A stretch of 64,000 nt of DNA, taken from positions 59,858-123,857 of the forward strand of contig NZ_JAMBLS010000008.1 in NCBI RefSeq assembly GCF_023336905.1, written 5' to 3'. The notes beneath the pieces were generated by a model. That model saw only the letters and a list, made by a program, of their open reading frames with translations, ran no database searches and was not told where the DNA came from. A program made the position numbers and the translations under genes. This document shows, in pieces, positions 52,671-60,427 of this stretch. Source of the DNA: Bacteroides sp. ET71. GTDB lineage: Bacteria > Bacteroidota > Bacteroidia > Bacteroidales > Bacteroidaceae. Numbering within the stretch: the stretch's first letter is position 1; every line of letters begins with the position of its first letter.

Positions 52671-52701
52671 CAAAGATAGCGATTTTTTTTGAGCGGGCAA
52701 T
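52671..52701 (-). promoter_or_regulatory. Promoter of candidate RNA, copy A
   Basis: Minus-strand ATTG (52698-52701), 19-base spacer, TATCTTTG (52671-52678). The -7 box is conserved in copies B and D. Confidence 0.55.
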
Positions 52702-52761
52702 GCGGTTGCCTGTCCGTTGAAAGGATAGATACGGGCGGAAATTTAGTTGTATAATTTAAAC
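52681..52761 (+). promoter_or_regulatory. Conserved 5' block of NVEALA genes, copy A
   Basis: A segment shared with 55283-55356, 57946-58001 and 63806-63889, ending just before each NVEALA start. Its core is CCGTTGAAAGGATAGATACGG, with a TGTCC/GGATA hairpin potential, then AATTTAGTTGTATA. No clear TAnnTTTG box is present, so promoter type is open; it may use an alternative sigma factor or the membrane regulator. Confidence 0.5.
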
Positions 52762-52771
52762 TGTAAGAAAC

Positions 52772-52999
52772 ATGAAGAAAATAATGAGAATTGCAATGGT
52801 TGCTGTGGTTGCGGCAGTTGCGGGATATGGTATTTATGAAACTCAAACAGGAAGTGCAATGTCTGAATTTGCTTTGGCGAATGTTGAAGCTTTGGCAGCT
52901 GGTGAGAGCGGTGTATCTTGTACTGGTCCTAAAGATATGAATGGTATTTGTCGTTGTCAGAATGGCATGCCTTGCAGAGATTTATTAGGATGTAATTAA
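52772..52999 (+). CDS. NVEALA peptide 2
   Basis: A 75-residue precursor. Its hydrophobic leader IAMVAVVAAVAGYG carries an AVA-G signal peptidase I-like site. MSEFALANVEALAAGES follows at about 30-46, then a 29-residue tail with five cysteines (VSCTGPKDMNGICRCQNG plus MPCRDLLGCN). The leader is nearly identical to NVEALA 3 at DNA level while the tail is unrelated. Confidence 0.87.
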   Translation: MKKIMRIAMVAVVAAVAGYGIYETQTGSAMSEFALANVEALAAGESGVSCTGPKDMNGICRCQNGMPCRDLLGCN

Positions 53000-53042
53000 T
53001 AAAATTAGAACTGTCCTAAAAAACAGAAATTTGATTATCATT

Positions 53043-53120
53043 CTGTCATGCTGAACGTATGGGAAGTATCTTCTGGTAACGAAAGCAAACAGAGGACTCT
53101 TTACTACGTTCAGAATGGCA
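53043..53120. repeat. REP/MITE-like dispersed element, copy 5
   Basis: A diverged copy, TGTCATGCTGAACG to CGTTCAGAATGGCA, lying between NVEALA 2 and the propeller gene of the same cassette. Confidence 0.65.
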
Positions 53121-53183
53121 GGTCAAATGATAATGAAAAACTGTTTTGATACAGTTTCATTCATGAGATATTTAATTGGGGGT

Positions 53184-54290
53184 ATGAACTATAAGATTGA
53201 GTCTGTTTTTGGTTACCATCTTTTATTGTGTTTGCTTTTTTTATCAGCATGTCAGTCAGAAGTAGAAAAAGATGATCTCAATGTACCAGTGTTTATGGTT
53301 GACTTTTCTTCTGTAATGAAAAAGAACTTGAATGAGTTTCCTGGTTGGAATCATGTGGAGTATATCCTTTTGCGGGATGAAATGGATAAAGAATCCATAG
53401 GATGCATAAATAAGGCGGAAGTGTCTTTTGCCAATAATAAGATTATCCTGATGGATAGTCGGATGCGTGCATTAGCTGCTTATGATTCGACAGGACATTT
53501 CATTTCCATGATAGGAAGTCGGGGACAGGGACCAATGGAATACATTAATTTAGCTGATTTTGATATGGATTCGGAAGGCAATATTTATGTTATAGATGGA
53601 ACCTTGGATAAATTGTTGGTATTTGATAACTCTTTGAAGGTGGTTTCAGAATTTAAATTGTCTTTCGAGGCAGACGTGCTGTATGCCATAAATCGAGATT
53701 CTATATTATATGGCTTGTCTTCTTGGAACAAAGGTGATGGGAGTGGAGATAAAATTGCTTTAGTTCATAATGAACAAGGAATCTTGAGATCTGGAGTTAA
53801 ATATAATAATTTTGATCCGAATTTTTGGATTTCAGATTATTTATTTGGAAAAAGCAAAGACTATATTTCTTATAATCAGACTGTAGACAATGATGTGTTG
53901 TTGTTTTCGCATAAAGGGGATTTGAAGAAAATTATACGATTTGATTTTGGTGATGAAAATGTGCCAGTTAGTGCTAAAGTGGATATTGAGAGGCAATTAG
54001 ATGATTATGACCATTATGTGATGATACAAAAAATATTAGGTGTAACTCGATGTTATGTGATAGGTATTTTATGGGAACATCGTCGAACACGTTTTTTTAT
54101 TTTAGATTATCAAACGAATGTATGTTATCTTGGAGATGAGATTTTGCCGATGGATAATCGTTTTGGTTGCGGCTATTCAGAGGGAAAGTTAGTTTCATAT
54201 ATCGATGAACCAAATGAAGAGTATCCGGATTCTGTCAATAACCATGTTCAAACTGAATATTTGGCTCTACAAATCCATTTTATTGATTAA
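53184..54290 (+). CDS. 6-bladed beta-propeller lipoprotein (DUF5128-type)
   Basis: A 368-residue lipoprotein; lipobox CLLFLSAC at the end of a 22-residue signal. The body has NHL-like blades, each with a short strand pair such as RALAAYDSTGHFISMIGSRG and DMDSEGNIYVID, and the array motif SRGQGPMEY near residue 95. The ATG at 53184 gives a normal signal length; in-frame ATGs upstream would reach into the repeat element. Strongly AT-rich. Ligand unknown. Confidence 0.85.
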   Translation: MNYKIESVFGYHLLLCLLFLSACQSEVEKDDLNVPVFMVDFSSVMKKNLNEFPGWNHVEYILLRDEMDKESIGCINKAEVSFANNKIILMDSRMRALAAYDSTGHFISMIGSRGQGPMEYINLADFDMDSEGNIYVIDGTLDKLLVFDNSLKVVSEFKLSFEADVLYAINRDSILYGLSSWNKGDGSGDKIALVHNEQGILRSGVKYNNFDPNFWISDYLFGKSKDYISYNQTVDNDVLLFSHKGDLKKIIRFDFGDENVPVSAKVDIERQLDDYDHYVMIQKILGVTRCYVIGILWEHRRTRFFILDYQTNVCYLGDEILPMDNRFGCGYSEGKLVSYIDEPNEEYPDSVNNHVQTEYLALQIHFID

Positions 54291-54300
54291 ATTTCTTATT

Positions 54301-55158
54301 ATGAGGAAAGTATTGTGCGGGCTTATTTTTTGTTTGTTTTGTTTGCTTGCTTGCTATAATAAACCTGCTGATATAAAAGGAACTTTGCAAGAATGGTTGG
54401 GGAAAGAGATTTTGTTTCCTGTTAATGATTCTATAAATTATGAGGATATGTTTATAGAATGGGATTATGCTGTTGTTTCTTATTTGGATTCAGCTGGTTG
54501 TTTTGATTGTAAATTGAATTTTAGAAAGTGGAAAGAAGTAATGATGGAATTGCGCGAATCAGGAAATAAAAAAATAGGTTGTTTACTTATTTTGCAATCA
54601 CCTTATACAGATCGAATAGCTTCTTTTATGAAATGGGATCGCTATGAAGATCCTGTATATTTTGACGAAGAAAATTCTTTTTGTAAGTTAAATAAACTCC
54701 CATCTGAAAATATGTTTCATACGTATCTTTTGTCTAAAGATCATAGAATTGTTGCCATTGGTAATCCTGTCCTAAATCCGAAAGTGAAAGAACTCTACCA
54801 GAAAATCATTCAAGGCAAGCCCTTGCAAGACAAGGATGACAAAAAGAAAGTGCAGACTACCGTTTCCCTCGACACCACCGCCCTTTCGTTGGGTAAATTC
54901 CCCTGGCAAGAGGGGCAGCAGACGACTTTCAGGTTGAAGAACACGGGCGAGAAGCCGTTGGTGATACAGGATGTCGTCACTTCTTGCGGTTGCCTGACGG
55001 TGGATTATCCCCAAGAGCCGGTGCAGCCGGGCAAGGAAGCCGTGCTGCGCATGACGTACAAGGCGGACAATCCGGGGTATTTCAACAAGGCGGCGACGGT
55101 GTATTGCAATGCGGAAAATTCGCCGATAAAGCTCCGGGTGAGCGGGAATGCGGAATGA
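54301..55158 (+). CDS. Lipoprotein: CxxC thioredoxin-like domain plus DUF1573, copy 1
   Basis: A 285-residue lipoprotein (lipobox CLFCLLAC near residue 18). Residues about 25-170 look thioredoxin-like: DSAGCFDCKLNFRKW carries the CxxC, and IGCLLILQSP and NMFHTYLLSKDHRIVAIGNP follow as the later strands. Residues about 190-285 are DUF1573 with TFRLKNTGEKPLVIQDVV, SCGCLTVDYP and NAENSPIKLRVSGNA. The DUF1573 DNA is much richer in GC than the front half (55% against 35% in single 60-base lines I counted) and nearly identical to copies 2 and 3. Confidence 0.82.
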   Translation: MRKVLCGLIFCLFCLLACYNKPADIKGTLQEWLGKEILFPVNDSINYEDMFIEWDYAVVSYLDSAGCFDCKLNFRKWKEVMMELRESGNKKIGCLLILQSPYTDRIASFMKWDRYEDPVYFDEENSFCKLNKLPSENMFHTYLLSKDHRIVAIGNPVLNPKVKELYQKIIQGKPLQDKDDKKKVQTTVSLDTTALSLGKFPWQEGQQTTFRLKNTGEKPLVIQDVVTSCGCLTVDYPQEPVQPGKEAVLRMTYKADNPGYFNKAATVYCNAENSPIKLRVSGNAE

Positions 55159-55195
55159 AACCTTAAATTCGCGGCATAATAAAAAAGAAAGAATA

Positions 55196-55268
55196 GAAGG
55201 AGACCCCCGGCTGGTTTATTGGGTGGAGTAAGTAAGCACTGGGTGCTCCATCACCCTTAAAAAGGAGG
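55196..55268 (-). ncRNA. Candidate minus-strand RNA between cassettes, copy B
   Basis: Same arrangement as copy A with TATCTTTG on the minus strand at 55275-55282. The hairpin is weaker here (GGAGCACCC against GGGGGTCTCC) and the T-run is interrupted, so this copy may be decaying. Confidence 0.4.
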
Positions 55269-55282
55269 TAACGACAAAGATA

Positions 55283-55356
55283 GAGATTTTTTTTGAGCGG
55301 GAATGTGGTTGCCTGTCCGTTGAAAGGATAGATACGGGCGAAAATTTAGTTGTATA
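55283..55356 (+). promoter_or_regulatory. Conserved 5' block of NVEALA genes, copy B
   Basis: Carries GCCTGTCCGTTGAAAGGATA and AATTTAGTTGTATA as in copy A; ends 5 bases before the ATG of NVEALA 3. Confidence 0.5.
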
Positions 55357-55361
55357 GAAAC

Positions 55362-55601
55362 ATGAAGAAAATAATGAGAATTGCAATGGTTGCTGTGGTT
55401 GCGGCTGTTGCAGGAACTGTTACTTATCAGAATCAAACAAAAGAAATCGGTATGTCTGAACTGGCTTTGGAGAATGTGGAAGCATTAGCAGCAGGGGAAT
55501 CAACCGATGAATGTAGTGGTTGTATCAAGAATAGTCTTTACATCTGCAAATTTTTTGGTTGGGGTGGTTGCTTTGGGGATCCTATGTATCATTATACATA
55601 A
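55362..55601 (+). CDS. NVEALA peptide 3
   Basis: A 79-residue precursor: leader IAMVAVVAAVAGTVTYQNQT with an AVA-G site, motif MSELALENVEALAAGES, and a 33-residue tail with four cysteines (STDECSGCIKNSLYICKFF onward). The start MKKIMR at 55362 matches NVEALA 2; the in-frame ATG 12 bases upstream is not conserved. Confidence 0.87.
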   Translation: MKKIMRIAMVAVVAAVAGTVTYQNQTKEIGMSELALENVEALAAGESTDECSGCIKNSLYICKFFGWGGCFGDPMYHYT

Positions 55602-55621
55602 TAATTAAGATAAAGATCACG

Positions 55622-55864
55622 ATGAAGGCAATTTTTATGAATATAAAGCGTAAGATTTTGTTTTGTACGGTATTGATATTAGCTTTTTGTCTAACTTATT
55701 TTAATTATAGAAATAAAACTGATTTGAATGAGTTTGAGTTAGCTAATGTTGAAGCTCTTGCTGATGCAGAAATTGAAGTTGGGCCTTTTTGTATGGGGAA
55801 CAATGGTTTTTGTATAGTATATACGAATGGCTTTTTTATATTGGGCTATCGTCAATATTTTTAA
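55622..55864 (+). CDS. NVEALA-like peptide 4 (divergent)
   Basis: An 80-residue precursor with a different hydrophobic leader (ILFCTVLILAFCLTYFNY), the motif FELANVEALADAE with the usual AGE replaced by DAE, and an aromatic/glycine-rich tail with only two cysteines (GPFCMGNNGFCIVYTNGFF onward). It follows NVEALA 3 after 20 bases and so forms a tandem pair. A start at 55637 is also possible. Confidence 0.75.
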   Translation: MKAIFMNIKRKILFCTVLILAFCLTYFNYRNKTDLNEFELANVEALADAEIEVGPFCMGNNGFCIVYTNGFFILGYRQYF

Positions 55865-55942
55865 ACTGAGAATGGAGGTGCTCAAAATGTATCGTTTTAT
55901 TTTTGAGCATTCTCCATTTAGTTGACATGTAATCTATTTATT

Positions 55943-57004
55943 ATGGTGAATGAGAAATCTTTATATATAATACTTATTTTGTTTTTCTTGTTTTCATGTT
56001 CGTCAAAAGACAACTTCCCTGAATGGGATGAATCTTTTGGTGAATCGCAAGAATTGGTTTCAACGCCTTTGCTGGATGAGGAGTTGATATTAGGACAGCC
56101 GTATTTGATACATTATGTAGATTCTTCTTTGGTCATATTCGATAATATAGGCGATAGCCTGTTCATATGGGTTGATTTAAAAGAAAGGAATCGGGTTTGT
56201 CGTTTTGGGCAAAAGGGCGAAGGAGTTGATGAGTTCTTGCAGGTGTATTCGTTTTGTCGTTTAGCAACTGAAGGAACTATCGGGGTTTATGATTATTATA
56301 GAAGTGCTTTGCGTGAAATGAATGTGTGCAGCATCAGACAAGGCGAAAGGGAGCTTACCTATCCGATATTGGCAAGGGATTCGATTAATACCTTTCAGTT
56401 GCTTTTGACAAAGCCAGGACATTATTTGGGCGTTGGTTTGTATGAAAATGCGATGTTTAAACTATGTGATTCTTTAGAGACACGTTATTTCTTTGAATAT
56501 CCCTGTGCGGACAATTGGGAACGCAAAATTTCCAACCGTTTGCGCGGAATGGCTTATCAGGGACGTTTTTCTTCAAATAAGTCTTTGGATAGATTTGTTT
56601 ATGCCGTTCGGAGTGCCCCTATGTTTATGTTATATTCTATATCTGGCAATGAATTGATGAAAACTTACGAATGGGTTGGTAATTATCCGGAATACCGAGC
56701 AGAACAGACGGAAACTTATATATCCGCTCCTATGAGTGCGGACAATAAAATAGGTTTCTTGGCGGTTTATGGAACTGAAAAATATGTTTATTTGCTTTAT
56801 TCTGGGAAAAAAACACGTGAGGAAAACTTAAAAGCTTTCCAAGGGACATCTGTTTATCAATTGACTTGGGAGGGACAGCCTGTGAGGAAATTTGAATTGG
56901 ATTTTCCTGCAACTAATTTCTGTGTTTCGGACGATGATACATATATGTATGCTTTGGTGAATAAAGGAGAAATAGAAATAGTACAATATAGTTTAAAAGA
57001 ATGA
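55943..57004 (+). CDS. BF3164-type beta-propeller lipoprotein
   Basis: A 353-residue lipoprotein; lipobox FFLFSC after a short signal beginning MVNEKSLYIILIL. Propeller strands include SLFIWVDLKERNRVCRFGQK with the array motif in the form GQKGEGVDEF. It is encoded downstream of NVEALA 3 and 4 and 34 bases before the thioredoxin-like/DUF1573 gene. Confidence 0.83.
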   Translation: MVNEKSLYIILILFFLFSCSSKDNFPEWDESFGESQELVSTPLLDEELILGQPYLIHYVDSSLVIFDNIGDSLFIWVDLKERNRVCRFGQKGEGVDEFLQVYSFCRLATEGTIGVYDYYRSALREMNVCSIRQGERELTYPILARDSINTFQLLLTKPGHYLGVGLYENAMFKLCDSLETRYFFEYPCADNWERKISNRLRGMAYQGRFSSNKSLDRFVYAVRSAPMFMLYSISGNELMKTYEWVGNYPEYRAEQTETYISAPMSADNKIGFLAVYGTEKYVYLLYSGKKTREENLKAFQGTSVYQLTWEGQPVRKFELDFPATNFCVSDDDTYMYALVNKGEIEIVQYSLKE

Positions 57005-57038
57005 TCATATCCTTTTATTGAAACGTTTTTAAGTGAAA

Positions 57039-57926
57039 ATGAGAGCTATATTATATGTCCTTTGTTTCTTTTTGAGCATAGTTTCATGTAGTCAATCAGA
57101 GCAGAAAGAACAGGTTATTACTTTGTTGCAAGAATGGCAAGGAAAAAGAATTGTCATTCCTGATTCTATGTATACAATTCAAGGGAATAGGTATTTTGTG
57201 GATACTGCTCTTTATAGGTATAGAATATTAAATTATGTGGATTCTGTAGGATGCCTTAGCTGCAATCTGAAACTTCAGGAATGGAATATGCTTTCAAAAG
57301 AGTTTCAAGATAAAAATTGCCAAGTGACACCTTTGTTTGTATTCTATCCTGGAAATGTAGCAAAGATAAGAGAAATACGGACTTTGGCAAAAAATAATAA
57401 GACTGATTTTCCTATTATCATAGATACATTAAATGTGATAAATCGTTTGAATAAATTTCCGGAAGATACACGTTTCCATACATATCTTTTGGATAAAGAT
57501 AATAAGGTGCTTGCTATCGGCAACCCTGTCCTGAATCCCGCTGTGAAGGAACTTTACCTGAAAATCATACAGGGCAAAACCTTGCAAGATGATAGCGAAG
57601 GCAAAAAGGTCGTGACCAGCGTTTCTTTAGAGGCAACGGCTTTGTCTATGGGTGATTTTTCCTGGCAAGAGGAGCGACAGGGTACATTCAGACTGAAGAA
57701 CACGGGCGAGAAGCCGTTGGTGATACAGGATATTGTCACTTCCTGCGGTTGCCTGACGGTGGATTATTCACAGGAGCCGGTGATGCCGGGCAAGGAGGCT
57801 GTACTACGCGTGACGTATAAGGCAGACAGTCCGGGGTACTTCAATAAGGTGGTGACGGTGTATTGCAATGCGGAAAATTCGCCGATAAGGCTCCGGGTAA
57901 GTGGCAATGCGTTGGAAAAAGGATGA
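57039..57926 (+). CDS. Lipoprotein: CxxC thioredoxin-like domain plus DUF1573, copy 2
   Basis: A 295-residue lipoprotein; lipobox LSIVSC. The thioredoxin-like domain contains YVDSVGCLSCNLKLQEW (CxxC near residue 72), TPLFVFYPGN and TRFHTYLLDKDNKVLAIGNP. DUF1573 occupies about 195-290 with DIVTSCGCLTVDYSQEP. It is closely similar to copy 3 throughout and to copy 1 mainly in the DUF1573 part. The ATG at 57039 is used; a GTG lies two codons upstream. Confidence 0.84.
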   Translation: MRAILYVLCFFLSIVSCSQSEQKEQVITLLQEWQGKRIVIPDSMYTIQGNRYFVDTALYRYRILNYVDSVGCLSCNLKLQEWNMLSKEFQDKNCQVTPLFVFYPGNVAKIREIRTLAKNNKTDFPIIIDTLNVINRLNKFPEDTRFHTYLLDKDNKVLAIGNPVLNPAVKELYLKIIQGKTLQDDSEGKKVVTSVSLEATALSMGDFSWQEERQGTFRLKNTGEKPLVIQDIVTSCGCLTVDYSQEPVMPGKEAVLRVTYKADSPGYFNKVVTVYCNAENSPIRLRVSGNALEKG

Positions 57927-57945
57927 TTTTTCTCTTTTACAACTA

Positions 57946-58001
57946 GATTTTTTTGATGGGGAATGTGGTGTCCTTCCGTTGAAAGGATAAATACGGAGAA
58001 A
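57946..58001 (+). promoter_or_regulatory. Conserved 5' block of NVEALA genes, copy C (no RNA element)
   Basis: GTCCTTCCGTTGAAAGGATA and ATACGG are kept, but the minus-strand RNA element found upstream in copies A, B and D is missing. This separates the two conserved units and suggests that the block belongs to the NVEALA gene itself. Confidence 0.5.
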
Positions 58002-58038
58002 AACTGATTAATAAATTTAAAAAGAAACACATAGTAGT

Positions 58039-58290
58039 ATGAACAAGAAAACCATGAAAATTGCAATAGTTGCTGTGGTTGCGGCTGTTGCAGGAACTGT
58101 GACTTATCAGAATCAGACAAAAGAAGTTTTGTCTGAGTTGGGAATGGAGAATGTTGAGGCTTTGGCTGCCGGTGAATCTTTAGGTGGGTACACAAGTCAT
58201 ACATTTAAATGCCCTCCTCCAAAGGAATACAAAAACCAAATAACTTGTACGCGAGGAGGTTCTGAAGAATGTTATCCGAGTGATTGTTAA
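58039..58290 (+). CDS. NVEALA peptide 5
   Basis: An 83-residue precursor: leader MKIAIVAVVAAVAGTVTYQN with an AVA-G site, motif LSELGMENVEALAAGES, and a 36-residue tail with four cysteines (TFKCPPPKEYKNQITC, then EECYPSDC). The leader and spacer are shared with NVEALA 3, the tail is not. Confidence 0.87.
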   Translation: MNKKTMKIAIVAVVAAVAGTVTYQNQTKEVLSELGMENVEALAAGESLGGYTSHTFKCPPPKEYKNQITCTRGGSEECYPSDC

Positions 58291-58363
58291 ATCTTATATA
58301 ATCGGGGATTAAATAGTTGTAAAAAACTATTTAATCTCTATTTTCAGTATTTTAATTTTGAGT

Positions 58364-59464
58364 ATGGGTTACAAATCTATTGTATTCTTTTTATTTTGTG
58401 TTTTGATAAATTTCTCAGCTTGTGTATCTTCCGATAAGTCGGCAAGTAGAGAAACTGTTTTGTCTTTGCGTTTGGAGGCAGATTCGTTGCAAACAGTTGA
58501 TTGGGCAGCTCGTATGCAATTGGGGGAAATCGTTTGTTTGAGTGATAATGAGGATTCTTTATTGTCGATAGCCCGAAAATGTCTGTTGAACGACACACGC
58601 ATAGTGTTTTGGGATCATCAGTTGAAATGTGTTTATGTGTACGACCGTGGTGGCAATTTTTTGTTTACGATAGGGCGACAAGGTGGAGCAGGATATGAAT
58701 GTGCCGACTTGCGCGATATTTATTTAGGCCGGGGAGCGCATGCAAGGATTGAGTTGTTGGATGCCACGGGTGTCTTGGTGTTTGACGCGGCAGATGGGCG
58801 TTTTTTAGAGAAAAAGAAATTGGGGCAAGAACATCTGGCCGAGTATTACCAGTTTGCACCATTGGCGGACGATGACTATCTGTTGTTTGCTCCGGATGGT
58901 AAGTATTCCATCTACCGATGCTCTGGCGGGCAAATGAAAGGTCTGAGAAAACGCGAAAGTTACCAGCTTATTACAGACCGTTTTTCTTTCAATGGCGATA
59001 CTTGTGTAGTCAATGCTGATTATGGGATATTTACTATAGATTTTTATGAAGAAGGTTCATTGAAGGCTGCTTGTCATTTAGATTTTGAGGGAGAGGAATT
59101 GCCGACTTCGCTTTTGCCTCAAACGGGTAAGGCTTTTATTAAGATAGATGCGAAGGAGGAATATTTCAAATCGATAGCATCCGTTTTGACAAGTGATCAA
59201 CTGTTATATATCAAAGTTGTTGGTCCTTCGCAGACTTATTATGATGTTTATTATAATAAGCTTACGAAACGATTGTTAGCAGGTCCTTCGGATATGAGTT
59301 TGGGCATAAATATCGTAGCAGTGGAAGGAGAGTTCTTGTATGCGTTGGTGTTTCCAGAATATATATCGGACAATAATGTATTGTATGAACAGGTAAAGAA
59401 ATACTTTGTAAAAGGTATTGACTCGAATCCAATATTGATAAAGTTTAAGTTGGATGAAAACTAA
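58364..59464 (+). CDS. 6-bladed beta-propeller lipoprotein (DUF5128-type)
   Basis: A 366-residue lipoprotein; lipobox VLINFSAC. Blades are visible as CVYVYDRGGNFLFTIGRQGG and LLDATGVLVFDAADGRFLEK; the array motif is degenerate (GRQGGAGYEC). Overlaps the next gene by 11 bases, so translation may be coupled. Confidence 0.8.
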   Translation: MGYKSIVFFLFCVLINFSACVSSDKSASRETVLSLRLEADSLQTVDWAARMQLGEIVCLSDNEDSLLSIARKCLLNDTRIVFWDHQLKCVYVYDRGGNFLFTIGRQGGAGYECADLRDIYLGRGAHARIELLDATGVLVFDAADGRFLEKKKLGQEHLAEYYQFAPLADDDYLLFAPDGKYSIYRCSGGQMKGLRKRESYQLITDRFSFNGDTCVVNADYGIFTIDFYEEGSLKAACHLDFEGEELPTSLLPQTGKAFIKIDAKEEYFKSIASVLTSDQLLYIKVVGPSQTYYDVYYNKLTKRLLAGPSDMSLGINIVAVEGEFLYALVFPEYISDNNVLYEQVKKYFVKGIDSNPILIKFKLDEN

Positions 59465-60341
59465 ATTGTGTATCATAATTTGTCTTTTTCTGTGTCTTGT
59501 TTCGTGTACTCAATCAAAACAGAAGGGCTTATTTGTTTCTTTGTTGCAAGACTGGCAAGGGAAAGAGATTGTTATTCCTGATTCTATGTGTACGATTCAA
59601 GGAAGCAGATATTTGTTGGATGTGTTCACTTATGAATACAGAATTTTGAACTATGTGGATTCGGTAGGTTGCCTTAGTTGTAATTTAAGATTTCAGGAAT
59701 GGAATATTCTTTTAAAAGATTTTCAAGATAAGAAGTGTGAGGTGATGCCTTTATTTGTGTTTTATCCGGGAAATCTTGAGAAGGTAAAGGAATTACAGGC
59801 TTTGGCGAAAAGGTTTTCAGTTTATTTTCCAATAGTGATAGATACATTGGATTTGGTTAATCATTTGAATAAGTTTCCGGATGATGCACGTTTCCATACT
59901 TTTCTTTTAGACAAGAATAATAAGGTGTTGGCAGTGGGGAATCCTGTGCTTAATCCTCATGTTAAAGATTTGTATTTTAAGATTATGCAGAGTGAAGAAA
60001 CTTTAAAAATAAATTCTAGAGATAAGCAAGTACAGACCTCTGTTTCTTTAGAGGCAACGGCTTTCTCTATTGGTGATTTTTCCTGGCAAGAGGAGCGGCA
60101 GGGTACATTCAGGTTGAAGAACACGGGCGAGAAGCCGTTGGTGATACAGGATGTCATCACTTCCTGCGGTTGCCTGACGGTGGATTATTCCCAAGAGCCG
60201 GTGCTGCCGGGCAAGGAAGCCGTGATAGGCGTGACGTACAAGGCGGATAGTCCGGGGTACTTCAATAAGGTGGTGACGGTGTATTGCAATGTGGAGGATT
60301 CGCCCATCAAGCTCAGGGTGTCTGGCAATGCGGTTAAGTGA
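59454..60341 (+). CDS. Lipoprotein: CxxC thioredoxin-like domain plus DUF1573, copy 3
   Basis: A 295-residue lipoprotein; lipobox LCLVSC. CxxC in YVDSVGCLSCNLRFQEW, then MPLFVFYPGN and ARFHTFLLDKNNKVLAVGNP. DUF1573 at about 195-290 with DVITSCGCLTVDYSQEP. Same domain order and length as copy 2. The start lies inside the preceding propeller gene. Confidence 0.84.
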   Translation: MKTKLCIIICLFLCLVSCTQSKQKGLFVSLLQDWQGKEIVIPDSMCTIQGSRYLLDVFTYEYRILNYVDSVGCLSCNLRFQEWNILLKDFQDKKCEVMPLFVFYPGNLEKVKELQALAKRFSVYFPIVIDTLDLVNHLNKFPDDARFHTFLLDKNNKVLAVGNPVLNPHVKDLYFKIMQSEETLKINSRDKQVQTSVSLEATAFSIGDFSWQEERQGTFRLKNTGEKPLVIQDVITSCGCLTVDYSQEPVLPGKEAVIGVTYKADSPGYFNKVVTVYCNVEDSPIKLRVSGNAVK

Positions 60342-60427
60342 ATGATTCAGAATGGAGTAGGTGGTTCTTCCGTTGATTAAGATATTGAAAATGATTTTTA
60401 TTATTAGAGTAAAATAGTTTGTTTGAG

